Positions 24,404 to 33,332 of a DNA stretch of 64,000 bases are shown here, piece after piece. Positions within the stretch are counted from its first letter, which is position 1, and each line of letters opens with the position of its first letter. Source of the stretch: Actinomarina sp002308095 (lineage in GTDB: Bacteria > Actinomycetota > Acidimicrobiia > Actinomarinales > Actinomarinaceae); the NCBI GenBank assembly GCA_045563135.1, contig JBJKUL010000001.1:62001-126000 (forward strand). Reading direction: 5' to 3'. The translations under genes were made by a program, and so were the position numbers. A model generated the notes under the pieces. That model saw only the letters and a list, made by a program, of their open reading frames with translations. It made no database searches and was not told the DNA's origin.

Positions 24404-26305
24404 TCAAGATTTCGTTAATTTTTTCTGGTCTAGAAAAGCTTTATCATTCCATTTTCTTCCAAGAAAATCCTCGACCATATCTTCAGCGTTTCTGGAACCA
24501 CCAACAGAGAGTATTTTTTGTTTGTATTCAACACCAACACTTTTTGAGAGAACACCTTCCTTTTCAAACCTACTGAACAAATCATCTCCAATTATGTCAG
24601 CCCAGAGATACCCATAATAAGCAGCATCATATCCACCCAACAAATGTCCAAAACAACCAAGATGATTAACATCATTGGGATATTCTAAAGTTGTTACCTT
24701 TTGAGAGTTCTTTTCCACCTCATCGAGATCATCAGCAAAGTCTAAACCATGTAGGTGTTGGTCTGCCAAGCCGAAAGACACTTGTCGGAGTGTTAACAAG
24801 CTAATCCCTATATTTTTTGTTTCATTTATTTTTTCACTTAGTTCTGCACTAAATACTTCACCAGTTTCGATGTTTTTAGAAAATCTTTTTAAGCATTCAC
24901 TTTTCCAAACCCAATGTTCCATTATTTGACTGGGAGCTTCTACAAAGTCCCACTCAACATTAGCACCCAGAAATCTGGCAAACTTTGACTTACCAATTCC
25001 ATTATGTAAAACGTGTCCAAACTCATGAAATAGGGTTTCTACTTCATCAAAATTCATTAACCCATCACCCGTATTTGGGTTAGGAAAATTAGTTACCATT
25101 GAACATACAGGCAAGGTCTCCCCATCTTGACTACCTGGAGAAATATCAAAAACTGCTGCATGGGTAAACTTTCCTTTTCTGGGATATAAATCTAGATAAA
25201 AATAAGCTATTTTTATATCATTTTCATTCCATATAGACCAAAGTTCAACATCTTCATGCCAAGCAGTTTTAGAATCTTCTTGTTTGATTGATATATCAAA
25301 TACTTCTTCACAAATTGAAAACATTTCAACTTTTACATCGTGAATGTAAAAATACTTTTTCAACTCACTGTTGTCGAGATTGCTAAGCATATTTCTTCTC
25401 TTGGTTATTAAGTATCTAATATCCCAAGGTGATATATCTGTTGGGTCAATATTGTCACTCGATAGTTCCATCTTTTCAGCTTCTGCCGATTTTTGAAGTG
25501 CAGGAATTAAGCTGTCGTACATTTTATTTACATTATCTGGATTCTTTGCCATCCTGTATTTCAGTCTGTACTGTGACCATGTTTCAAAGCCAAATAATTT
25601 GGCTTTTTCATTTCTGAGGACAACAGTCTCTTTAAGAATAGGTAAATTCATTGACACAGCCCTATTATTAAAAGCTTTCCAAACGGATTCTCTAGATTTT
25701 CTAACTGAACAATTTTCTAAAACAGCATTTACGTCTGGGTAAGACATGGTCACAGTATATTTTCCAGATTTAAACTCTAAGCTTCCCAGCTCTCCTCCGC
25801 TGAGTCCTGCCAGCTCAGAGGGTTCAAAATACACTTCCGATTTATCATCTGCTATATTTTTTGAAAAATTTATTTCTAAATCTATTAATTTTTTCTCAAT
25901 TTCAATTAATCTCATTTTTTTATTTTCTTCTAAATTGTGTCCCGCATCGATAAAGTCTCTCTCAAGCTCTTCGTGATATTTTTTTGATTCGAAATCTAAT
26001 TGAGTTGGATCAATCAAATTAAATTTATTGAACAAATCAACATCTGTAAATATCTCAATCAAATAATTACCAATCAAAGACTCGACTTCGTTGCCATAAT
26101 TTCTAATCTCTTCTGAATCACTTACGTCAGCTAGGAAAGCTACTCTTCCTGACAAATCTTCAATAATTCTTTCAAACGAATCAAACATCATAATTTCAGG
26201 AATTTCAGAATTTTTAATTTCTAGAATCAAAGTGCTACTTTTTTTGAAGGTACTCTCTACATCACTTACAAGATCTTTTTTTGTTAAATTTGAATAGTCG
26301 AACAT
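24404..26305 (-). CDS. M3-family oligopeptidase
   Basis: A 633-residue zinc metallopeptidase of the thimet/oligopeptidase A family, cleaving short peptides in the cytoplasm. The catalytic motif LFHEFGHVLH has HEFGH at 427-431, and the third ligand Glu lies in a downstream EAPSQ/E region typical for M3. No signal peptide. The ATG has a strong AGGAG Shine-Dalgarno 6 nt upstream. It is divergent from the SelW-like selenoprotein gene with 37 bp between starts. Confidence 0.92.
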   Translation of the reverse strand: MFDYSNLTKKDLVSDVESTFKKSSTLILEIKNSEIPEIMMFDSFERIIEDLSGRVAFLADVSDSEEIRNYGNEVESLIGNYLIEIFTDVDLFNKFNLIDPTQLDFESKKYHEELERDFIDAGHNLEENKKMRLIEIEKKLIDLEINFSKNIADDKSEVYFEPSELAGLSGGELGSLEFKSGKYTVTMSYPDVNAVLENCSVRKSRESVWKAFNNRAVSMNLPILKETVVLRNEKAKLFGFETWSQYRLKYRMAKNPDNVNKMYDSLIPALQKSAEAEKMELSSDNIDPTDISPWDIRYLITKRRNMLSNLDNSELKKYFYIHDVKVEMFSICEEVFDISIKQEDSKTAWHEDVELWSIWNENDIKIAYFYLDLYPRKGKFTHAAVFDISPGSQDGETLPVCSMVTNFPNPNTGDGLMNFDEVETLFHEFGHVLHNGIGKSKFARFLGANVEWDFVEAPSQIMEHWVWKSECLKRFSKNIETGEVFSAELSEKINETKNIGISLLTLRQVSFGLADQHLHGLDFADDLDEVEKNSQKVTTLEYPNDVNHLGCFGHLLGGYDAAYYGYLWADIIGDDLFSRFEKEGVLSKSVGVEYKQKILSVGGSRNAEDMVEDFLGRKWNDKAFLDQKKLTKS

Positions 26306-26329
26306 CTCTCTCCTTTGAGTTTTTTATGA

Positions 26330-26335
26330 TACTAT
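26330..26335 (+). promoter_or_regulatory. Candidate minus-10 (TACTAT) for the selW-tauE unit
   Basis: TACTAT ends 7 nt before the selW ATG; TATGAT at 26325-26330 is an overlapping alternative. No Shine-Dalgarno is seen, so the mRNA may be leaderless. Confidence 0.45.
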
Positions 26336-26342
26336 TTGTGTT

Positions 26343-26579
26343 ATGGATATCAAACTTGAATTTTGTGTAGTTTGAAATTACACACCTCGTGCAGTTAGTA
26401 CGATTGAAGACATTTTAGAAATATATGGTCAAAAAATTAAATCTATTAATTTAATTCCTGGATCTGGTGGAGTATTCGAACTCTATCTAAACGAAGAGCT
26501 TTTATATTCTAAATTAGAAACTGGAAGGCACACAGAAGAAGGCGAAGTTCTAAGTCTTATTGAAAAAGCACTTAGTTGA
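26343..26579 (+). CDS. SelW/Rdx-family selenoprotein with in-frame UGA (Sec11)
   Basis: Reading TGA at 26373-26375 as selenocysteine gives a 78-residue protein, MDIKLEFCVVU followed by NYTPRAVSTIED. The CxxU redox motif (C8, U11) at the end of the first strand, the NYxPRA helix start, the LIPGSGGVFEL turn (about 43-53) and the GRHTEEGEV end are all features of the thioredoxin-like Rdx (SelW/SelT/SelH) family. The frame stays open on both sides of the UGA and its stop overlaps the TTG start of the permease (TTGA). A hairpin with an AGUUA loop lies 18-22 nt after UGA. The cellular role of bacterial SelW proteins is not established; a thiol or selenol redox function is expected. Confidence 0.85.
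26387..26403 (+). promoter_or_regulatory. Candidate bacterial SECIS hairpin of selW
   Basis: A 6-bp stem TCGTGC/GTACGA (one G-U pair) closes loop AGTTA, 11-27 nt after the UGA at 26373. The GU in the loop lies 19-20 nt after UGA, similar to the selD hairpin and to known bacterial SECIS geometry. Confidence 0.55.
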
Positions 26580-27310
26580 ACATACCTTTTGACCTATCCC
26601 TACAAGAATTAATATTCGTTGCATTTCTTGTTTTTATATCAGCAGCAGTTCAAGGTGTTCTTGGCTTTGGTTTTGCTGTAATAGCATCTCCAATCATTGT
26701 TCAAATCAATCCTTCTTTAGTACCTCAATTATTATCACTACTGGGTTTTCCATTAGCTTTGAGAGTTTTCTTTAGGGAGAAGTCAAAAGTGAATTGGAAA
26801 CCCTTGAAATTTTTGATTGTTGGTCGAATTATTGGAGGCCCAATTGGTCTATACTTTCTAACCACCCTAGATCCTGAACCATTGTCAATTGCAGTTGGGG
26901 TCATAGTACTTAGTGCTGGACTCGGTTCTTATTTTGGGTGGAATGTAAAAAGAAATCCAATGAATTCATTTACTGCAGGAACACTTTCTGGCATTTTTGG
27001 AATGATTGCTGCAATAGGGGGGCCACCAGTAGCAATACTATACAGAGGAACAAAGGGTGATGAGTTTAGGCCATCGCTTAATGCTGTTTTTACTTTGGGA
27101 ATTGTAATTACTCTTTCTTTATTAGTAGTTACGGGAAATTTATATTCAGATCACTTAATTCTATTTTTACTTTTAATAATTCCAGTTTTATTAGGGATTC
27201 GCTTCTCTACCTCTATCTTTTCAATGGTTTCAGATACACTCATAGCAAATATGGTGACCTATTTTTCAATAATTTCTGGAGTAGTAGTCATATGTAGAAG
27301 TATATTTTGA
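26576..27310 (+). CDS. TauE/SafE-family membrane permease
   Basis: A 244-residue protein with seven or eight membrane helices. The N-terminal VQGVLGFGFAVIASPII (about 24-40) and a repeated glycine-rich TLSGIFGMIAAIGGPPVAI (about 138-156) are the duplicated signature of TauE/SafE sulfite or organosulfonate exporters. Substrate is not predictable. It starts with TTG overlapping the selW stop by 4 nt and so depends on translation through the Sec codon. The pairing with a selenoprotein is unexplained. Confidence 0.85.
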   Translation: MNIPFDLSLQELIFVAFLVFISAAVQGVLGFGFAVIASPIIVQINPSLVPQLLSLLGFPLALRVFFREKSKVNWKPLKFLIVGRIIGGPIGLYFLTTLDPEPLSIAVGVIVLSAGLGSYFGWNVKRNPMNSFTAGTLSGIFGMIAAIGGPPVAILYRGTKGDEFRPSLNAVFTLGIVITLSLLVVTGNLYSDHLILFLLLIIPVLLGIRFSTSIFSMVSDTLIANMVTYFSIISGVVVICRSIF

Positions 27311-27333
27311 TTTATTTCACTGTCAGTAATTAC

Positions 27334-27339
27334 TAACAT
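27334..27339 (+). promoter_or_regulatory. Candidate minus-10 (TAACAT) for the Lnt-like gene
   Basis: TAACAT ends 8 nt before the ATG at 27348; no ribosome-binding site intervenes. Confidence 0.4.
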
Positions 27340-27347
27340 ATGAAGAT

Positions 27348-28871
27348 ATGTTACTAAAAGCAGCACTTGGAGGAGCTCTATATTTTTTAAGCTTCCCACC
27401 TTTCGATTATTGGTATCTAATATTTCCATCAATTTATTTTTTTTATAGTTCTGTAATTAGCGTCGAAAAAGTCTTCAATAAAGGATTTATTTTTGGAACT
27501 ATTTCATATGGAGTAATCTTATTTGGGATTCAATCTATTGGTTATGAGGCATGGGTTCCGTTAACTATTCTTATGGGTTTAATGTATGGCTTCTACAGCA
27601 AATTACTCAACCTTATTGGAAGTACAACAAATAATAATATATTTGCTTTGATAGGTGTTGTCAGTGGATTTGGTCTCTTGAGATCATACTTTCCCTTTGG
27701 TGGTTTCCCTTGGGGGTATTCATCAACCGTTTTGTTGACTGGTATTTCTGAAGTAAATGATTATCAAGAAAATATTTTTTTTGATATAGTTCCGATCTTA
27801 TTTAAAACCTTTGGACCAATCGGGTACTCTCTTTTACTTGAAAGCTTAATTTTATTTATATTTCTAACAATCAAAAATAAAGAAAAACTAGGTTACGTTC
27901 TTATAAAACTTTTGATAGGGATAGTTATCGTGACTATGCCTAGCTTTTTTTCTCAAACATCTGAAGAGATAGAATTAATAAGAGAACTCGAAGTATCAAT
28001 AGTGCAAGGAAACAGTCCATGTCCAGGTGCAAAAAATAAATGTGACAATGAGAGACAGCGAATATACGACAACCATCTATCTCTTACTAGATCATTAGAC
28101 AGTGGACAGACTGTAGAAGACTCTGATGTAAGCAGGCTCATTGTTTGGGCAGAAAGTTCCAGTGGTTTCAGAAATGATCCCAAGGTAAATATAGAAACAC
28201 TAAAAGAGATAGCTTTGGAAATTGAAAGATTAGATGCTGCATTTTTAATCGGTGGAGACAGGCCGTCAAACCCAGGGGAGTTTGAAAACTATGCCATATT
28301 TATTAATGAAAGTGGTCAAATTGATGGAGAGTATCTAAAGCAACATCCAGTGCCTTTTGGTGAGTATATCCCTTTTCGAAAATATTTAGAATGGATACCA
28401 CCTCTTGCACTCGTTCCTAGGGATATGGTCAGAGGTTCGAAGCAGGAAGTATTTACAACTGATAAAGATGAAATAAAAATATCTCCTGTAATTTCTTTTG
28501 AAGGCTCTTTTGATAGATATATAAGAAGAAGTGTCGATCAAGGGGCTGAAGTAATTGTAATTTTGACTAATCAAGCAAGCTACGGTGAGAGTGGAATGTC
28601 AGACCAGTTTATCTTGATGTCTAGAGCTAACGCAATAGCAAATAATAGAGCTATTGTACACGCCGCAATAACGGGTAAATCAGCTTTTATTAGTGGGGTA
28701 AGTGGGATAGTATATTCTTCTTCTGATCTATTTACTGACGAGATACTTACTGAAAAAATTAAAACGTCGAATAAGATGACTTTATATACAAAATGGGGAA
28801 ATTATCTAAATTATCTGGCGATTGTTATAGGCCTCATGGGTTTAGTCCAATCAAGAAGATATTTTATTTAA
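27348..28871 (+). CDS. lnt: Apolipoprotein N-acyltransferase-like protein with Ser at the catalytic Cys position
   Basis: The 507-residue protein has the Lnt layout: five to seven N-terminal membrane helices (to about 200), an external nitrilase-like domain (about 212-460) and a terminal helix. Catalytic Glu269 (VWAES) and Lys331 (YLKQHPVPFGEY) are present. At the nucleophile position, normally a Cys before Y/FE, it reads VISFEG with Ser383 (codon TCT, 28494-28496). NQASYG replaces the usual NDxWFG. Active Lnt transfers a third acyl chain to lipoproteins; this copy could be inactive, use Ser, or have changed function. A lipoprotein substrate, AapJ-like, is encoded 5 kb away. Confidence 0.85.
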   Translation: MLLKAALGGALYFLSFPPFDYWYLIFPSIYFFYSSVISVEKVFNKGFIFGTISYGVILFGIQSIGYEAWVPLTILMGLMYGFYSKLLNLIGSTTNNNIFALIGVVSGFGLLRSYFPFGGFPWGYSSTVLLTGISEVNDYQENIFFDIVPILFKTFGPIGYSLLLESLILFIFLTIKNKEKLGYVLIKLLIGIVIVTMPSFFSQTSEEIELIRELEVSIVQGNSPCPGAKNKCDNERQRIYDNHLSLTRSLDSGQTVEDSDVSRLIVWAESSSGFRNDPKVNIETLKEIALEIERLDAAFLIGGDRPSNPGEFENYAIFINESGQIDGEYLKQHPVPFGEYIPFRKYLEWIPPLALVPRDMVRGSKQEVFTTDKDEIKISPVISFEGSFDRYIRRSVDQGAEVIVILTNQASYGESGMSDQFILMSRANAIANNRAIVHAAITGKSAFISGVSGIVYSSSDLFTDEILTEKIKTSNKMTLYTKWGNYLNYLAIVIGLMGLVQSRRYFI

Positions 28872-28876
28872 ATAGC

Positions 28877-30088
28877 CTATATTTCAGATTCAGTAATTGG
28901 TAGACCTCTAGCAGCAGCAGCTTCTACAGTACCCTCTTGGAAAGCTCTCAAACCAAACTTTGGTAAAACTGCAAAAATATGATCAAAGATATCAGATTGT
29001 ATCCCTTCATACTCAACCCAGTCAGTTGTATTTGTGAAAGTGTATAACTCTAAAGGAACACCCACGGCAGTTGGAGAAAGTTGTCTTACCAACAGGGTCA
29101 TCGAATCTGTATTAAGGCCATCATGATTCTTTAGGTAATTAATTAAGTATGCTCTTAAAGTCCCAAGATTTGTGAGTCTTCTTTTTTCTTTATTCTCATC
29201 AATCGAAGCATTAAATTTATCAATATCTTCAATTTTTTCAGAGAGATATTTATTCACTGAAGGTATCTCCATTAATTTATCAATATCTTTTTGTTCCATA
29301 AATTTAACACTTGAGATGTCTATAGAGACAGACCTTTTGATTCTTCTTCCTCCATATTCTGACATTCCACGCCAATTCTTTACAGAAGTAGTAACAATTT
29401 TTGATGTTGGTATTGTAGTAATTGTTTTATCCCAATTTTGCACCTTGACCGTATGTAGTGCTATATCAATTACATCACCATCAGCACCATATTCGGGAAC
29501 TTCTATCCAATCACCATTGTTGATGATATTATTTTGACCAATTTGAACCGAAGCTATAAAAGACAAGATGGTATCTTGAAAAACTAACAACAACACAGCT
29601 GTCAAAGCACCTAGGCCACTGATATAGTAACTGACTGGTTGACCAGTTATTATTGCAAAAATAATTATGAATATAAATGAGTTAAGTGCAATTTTTACAA
29701 TCTGAACATAGCCTTTTATTGGCTTGTTTCGCAAGGAATCTATATTTTCAGAAACTTTATTTAATACGTTCAACATTTCTAGGAGCGTTAATCCAACGAA
29801 AAGAGTTAGTAAAGAGCTGGAAATTCTTGTAGAAATTTCAGTGTTAAAAATATCTAAGTTGAATTGAGGAGTTGCAATCAGAAAGTTATAAAAAACCAAA
29901 ACAAAAACATATGAAACTCTATTAAGAAATTTTTTGTCTAGGAAAAGATCATCAATGTAAGTAGTTGTCTTACTTGCTCCACGCTTAATTATTGGGAAAA
30001 CTACTGATCTGAGTATTAAATAGGATGCAAAAAGAACTCCTATTAATAGTCCTAGTGTTGTTAAGTCTGATGTAGTTAAATTAATCAT
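28877..30088 (-). CDS. Mechanosensitive ion channel, MscS family (YbdG-like)
   Basis: A 403-residue protein with about five membrane helices (to about 175), then the MscS pore-lining segment and beta domain: GDWIEVPEYGADGDVIDIALHT, VQNWDKTITTIPTSKIVTTSVKNWRG and GGRRIKRSVSIDIS. The wording and length fit the YbdG subgroup, which opens under mild osmotic stress. The start lies 14 nt after the DUF3159-like gene; TAGGAT just upstream could serve as Shine-Dalgarno (AGGA). The convergent Lnt-like gene ends only 5 nt away with no terminator between them. Confidence 0.9.
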   Translation of the reverse strand: MINLTTSDLTTLGLLIGVLFASYLILRSVVFPIIKRGASKTTTYIDDLFLDKKFLNRVSYVFVLVFYNFLIATPQFNLDIFNTEISTRISSSLLTLFVGLTLLEMLNVLNKVSENIDSLRNKPIKGYVQIVKIALNSFIFIIIFAIITGQPVSYYISGLGALTAVLLLVFQDTILSFIASVQIGQNNIINNGDWIEVPEYGADGDVIDIALHTVKVQNWDKTITTIPTSKIVTTSVKNWRGMSEYGGRRIKRSVSIDISSVKFMEQKDIDKLMEIPSVNKYLSEKIEDIDKFNASIDENKEKRRLTNLGTLRAYLINYLKNHDGLNTDSMTLLVRQLSPTAVGVPLELYTFTNTTDWVEYEGIQSDIFDHIFAVLPKFGLRAFQEGTVEAAAARGLPITESEI

Positions 30089-30102
30089 AAGTTAATCCTA
30101 CT

Positions 30103-30783
30103 CTAAAACCCTTTTTGTTGACTTTTCCAGGGAGGTGGTGTTCCATTTATAAACTCATCAACACTTGGCCCACTTAGTGATTGAAGTTTATTTTGCCCAA
30201 CCATATAGGTAGCAACTAACAAAATTAAGGTCGTTTGGTTTGATGATAAAAGTTTAATGGTTACAAGTATTTCAGGAGAATTAAAAAATATGACCTGAAG
30301 TCCACCTTTTAAAAACAAATAAACAGTCCAAATGATAGCGACTCTTGTATATGCAGGACGAACTTGCTCATGAACATACCATTCTTGTGGCCATTTACGA
30401 ATAGCTTTAGAGCTATAAATAGTGAAAGGTTTTTTTACTACTATTGAAACTAATCCAACAACAGCTATTGAAAGATCTCTTACAATTCCTGGAATAAAAA
30501 ACCCAGAGGCACTTCCCTGAACCCTTGCCAAAAAAAGAGCACCTATTGTTCCAATCAATCCATAGAAAACAAATTTTAAATTTTGTTTTTTTAAAAGTCG
30601 ATATAAGAACAATATAGCTAGTAAAAGACCAGTTAATAGAATTGCTTGATTTAAAGTACTAAAGTTACTTGTTACAACAAAGAAAAGTGGAGCAACAACA
30701 GAGTCAAAAACACCTTCTTGGTTGAAATTCAACTCTTTTAGCTCTTCTTTAATTTCTAAATATCTTGTATAAAATTTTTTCAA
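30103..30783 (-). CDS. DUF3159-like integral membrane protein
   Basis: A 226-residue membrane protein with about six hydrophobic segments after a charged N-terminus. The GSASGFFIPGIVRDLSIAVVG stretch and the later RKWPQEW and RPAYTRVAIIWTVY blocks resemble the DUF3159 family, found mainly in Actinomycetota. The function is unknown. It lies 4 nt after purB and 14 nt before the MscS gene, so a purA-purB-DUF3159-mscS unit is likely. Confidence 0.7.
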   Translation of the reverse strand: MKKFYTRYLEIKEELKELNFNQEGVFDSVVAPLFFVVTSNFSTLNQAILLTGLLLAILFLYRLLKKQNLKFVFYGLIGTIGALFLARVQGSASGFFIPGIVRDLSIAVVGLVSIVVKKPFTIYSSKAIRKWPQEWYVHEQVRPAYTRVAIIWTVYLFLKGGLQVIFFNSPEILVTIKLLSSNQTTLILLVATYMVGQNKLQSLSGPSVDEFINGTPPPWKSQQKGF

Positions 30784-30787
30784 TTTA

Positions 30788-32059
30788 TTAGAACTTATTA
30801 TTAAAAGAGTCTACGTCGTTATGAGTAGTGGTTTCTTTTTCGATAAAATCAGAGATTAAATTTACATCAACCTTATATTCTTCTGAGAGTTTTTTGACCA
30901 TATCTTCAGTTGAAGAATCATTAAATGTTAATTCTTGAATAGACCTATATGCATCATCACGTTCTACACCATTTTTTACTAAGGCTGAGAGAATTCTTTG
31001 ACTGTCTAACTTATTTGCAGCAGCACTTAGATTTTTCTCTATAGCTTTGTAGTTAATGTGTAAATCCTTAAAAATTGCTATCAAATCTTTCGAAATAAAA
31101 CAAAGCAAGTTGAAAGCATCTGGAAGGATAATCCTTTCAACTGAGGAATTAGAGATATCCCTTTCATGCCAAAGAACAATATTCTCCATGCTGCTCAATG
31201 AGTAACCTCTAACAACTCTTGCTAAACCAGTAATTCTTTCAGTGGTAATTGGGTTTTTTTTATGGGGCATTGCGGAAGAACCCTTTTGACCATCTTTAAA
31301 TGGCTCACTTAATTCCGAAACCTCTGATCTTTGATAGCCTCTTATATTTGTTGAAACTCTCTCAAAAGTACTTGCGAGAATTGCGAGACTAGTCACTACT
31401 TCTGCGTATCTATCTCTTGCTACAATCTGGCTAGCAAAGATTTCAGGTTCAAGTCCAAGTTTACCAAGTGTGAGTTTTTCAATATTTTCATCTACTACAG
31501 TATGGTTTCCAACAGGACCGCTTAATTTCCCCACAGAGATTGTCTCGATACATTTTTCTAAGCGAATTTTATTTCTTTTTATCTCTTGATACCAGTTTCC
31601 AAAAATGTTTCCTAAAAAAGTAGTCTCAGCAAAAACACCGTGTGTCCTACCTATTATTGGAGTATTCATTTCTTGTTTTGCTTTAAGCTCAATTTGATGC
31701 AAAAGTTCATCTAATAGTTCTATACAAACATCTAATGACTGCCTGATGAGTAAACTATTTGCAGTATCAACTACATCAGAACTAGTTAGTCCATAATGTA
31801 TCCAATTAGAATCCTCCCCAACTTTACTTTGCAGTATGTCAACAAAAGAAGCTAAGTCATGGTTTGTAACTTTTTCTCTTTCATAGACTTCATCTTTAGT
31901 GACGCTAGTTTGTTCTACTAATGAAGCTACTCCTTTAGGGGAAATGTTTTTTTCCTCTAAAGTTTCTAGGTATTTTTGTTCTACAATTTTCCAAGTATCA
32001 AATTTATTTTGATCATTCCAAATTTTTGCAATTTCGGGGTACTGGTATCTCTCAATCAT
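30788..32059 (-). CDS. purB: Adenylosuccinate lyase
   Basis: PurB acts twice in purine synthesis, releasing fumarate from SAICAR and from adenylosuccinate. The 423-residue protein contains the superfamily signature GSSAMPHKKNP with the catalytic flexible loop, the HYGLTSSDVVDT block (about 82-93) and GRTHGVFAE. The start overlaps the purA stop by 8 nt, so the two enzymes that convert IMP to AMP are translated together. Confidence 0.96.
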   Translation of the reverse strand: MIERYQYPEIAKIWNDQNKFDTWKIVEQKYLETLEEKNISPKGVASLVEQTSVTKDEVYEREKVTNHDLASFVDILQSKVGEDSNWIHYGLTSSDVVDTANSLLIRQSLDVCIELLDELLHQIELKAKQEMNTPIIGRTHGVFAETTFLGNIFGNWYQEIKRNKIRLEKCIETISVGKLSGPVGNHTVVDENIEKLTLGKLGLEPEIFASQIVARDRYAEVVTSLAILASTFERVSTNIRGYQRSEVSELSEPFKDGQKGSSAMPHKKNPITTERITGLARVVRGYSLSSMENIVLWHERDISNSSVERIILPDAFNLLCFISKDLIAIFKDLHINYKAIEKNLSAAANKLDSQRILSALVKNGVERDDAYRSIQELTFNDSSTEDMVKKLSEEYKVDVNLISDFIEKETTTHNDVDSFNNKF

Positions 32060-33332
32060 TATTGATAACTATATTTTGATTCCTTTCGGGTCCGACGGAT
32101 ATAAAAGTTATTGGAATTTCAATAAATTTTTCAATTGCATTTATGTATTTTTTAGCATTCTCTGGCAATGCATCAAAGTTCTTTACAGAAGTTATATCTT
32201 CAGACCAGCCTTCAAATGTTTCGTAAACTGGTTCGGCATTATAAAAGACATCTTGTTGATAAGGATAATCTGTAATTACTTCATCTCCATTTTTATATCC
32301 AACACCAAGCTTTATTTCATCAAGACCAGATAGAACATCTAGTTTTGTTATGAATAATTCGGTTAAAGAATTAACCCTTACTGAGTATTTTAAGGAAATT
32401 AGATCTAGCCAGCCACACCTTCTTCTTCTACCTGTGACTACCCCAAATTCTGCACCCTTTTCAATTAGATAATCTCCGATATCATTTTTTTGCTCTGTTA
32501 TAAAAGGACCGCTCCCAACTCGAGAAATATAGGCTTTAGTAACACCTACAATCTTATTTAGATTCAGTGGACCAACACCTGATCCAATAGCAGCATTTGC
32601 AGATGACGTATTTGAACTTGTTACAAATGGATATGTTCCGTGGTCAATGTCAAGTAAAGTGCCCTGCGCGCCTTCAAATAAAATGTTCTTATCTTGTTTA
32701 ATTGCATTAGAAATCATCAGTGAAGTATCTTTTATGTGATTATTTATAATTTCTTTGTATGCTTTAAATTCATTAATAATCTCATAAGGGTCTAATGCAT
32801 CTCGTCCGTAGATTTTGGTTAGCAGTTGATTCTTTTCTTCAATGTTTATTTTGACTTTTTCTGCAAAAACTTCATCATCAAGTAGATCTTGTATCCTAAT
32901 CCCACTTCTTTGAATTTTATCTGCATAACAGGGTCCAATACCTTTTTTTGTTGTTCCAATTTTCTTGTCGCCTAAACTTTCTTCAATTAATTCGTCAAGT
33001 AATTTGTGATAAGGCATAATTACATGAGCATTTGCAGAAATTGCTAGTTTTTTAGTGCTTACATTTTTGGAATTCAACATCTCAAGCTCTTCTTTTAAAA
33101 AGCCAAGATCTATTACACAACCAGATCCAATTACTGGAACGCAGTCAGGATAGAGTACACCAGAAGGTGTTAGTGATAACGCAAGCTTTTCATCGCCCAC
33201 AACAATAGTGTGTCCCGCATTGTTGCCACCTTGAAATCTAACTACGTAATCAGCTGATGAAGCAAAAAAATCTGTGACTTTACCCTTACCCTCATCTCCC
33301 CATTGGGCTCCGAGAACTACAGTGGTAGTCAT
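32052..33332 (-). CDS. purA: Adenylosuccinate synthetase
   Basis: PurA joins IMP and aspartate using GTP. The 426-residue protein has the N-terminal GDEGKGKVTDFF P-loop (about 12-23), GNNAGHTIV, QGTLLDIDHGTYPFVTSS and GRRRRCGW signatures. The mRNA has a good AAGGAG Shine-Dalgarno. Its first base is 199 bp from the divergent amino-acid transporter gene, the widest gap in the window. Confidence 0.97.
   Translation of the reverse strand: MTTTVVLGAQWGDEGKGKVTDFFASSADYVVRFQGGNNAGHTIVVGDEKLALSLTPSGVLYPDCVPVIGSGCVIDLGFLKEELEMLNSKNVSTKKLAISANAHVIMPYHKLLDELIEESLGDKKIGTTKKGIGPCYADKIQRSGIRIQDLLDDEVFAEKVKINIEEKNQLLTKIYGRDALDPYEIINEFKAYKEIINNHIKDTSLMISNAIKQDKNILFEGAQGTLLDIDHGTYPFVTSSNTSSANAAIGSGVGPLNLNKIVGVTKAYISRVGSGPFITEQKNDIGDYLIEKGAEFGVVTGRRRRCGWLDLISLKYSVRVNSLTELFITKLDVLSGLDEIKLGVGYKNGDEVITDYPYQQDVFYNAEPVYETFEGWSEDITSVKNFDALPENAKKYINAIEKFIEIPITFISVGPERNQNIVINND

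Noticed and set aside
26373..26375. TGA in the SelW frame as a pseudogene or sequencing error
   Set aside because: The frame continues with conserved family motifs, the UGA falls exactly at the redox position of CxxU, a SECIS-like hairpin follows, and selD shows the same pattern.
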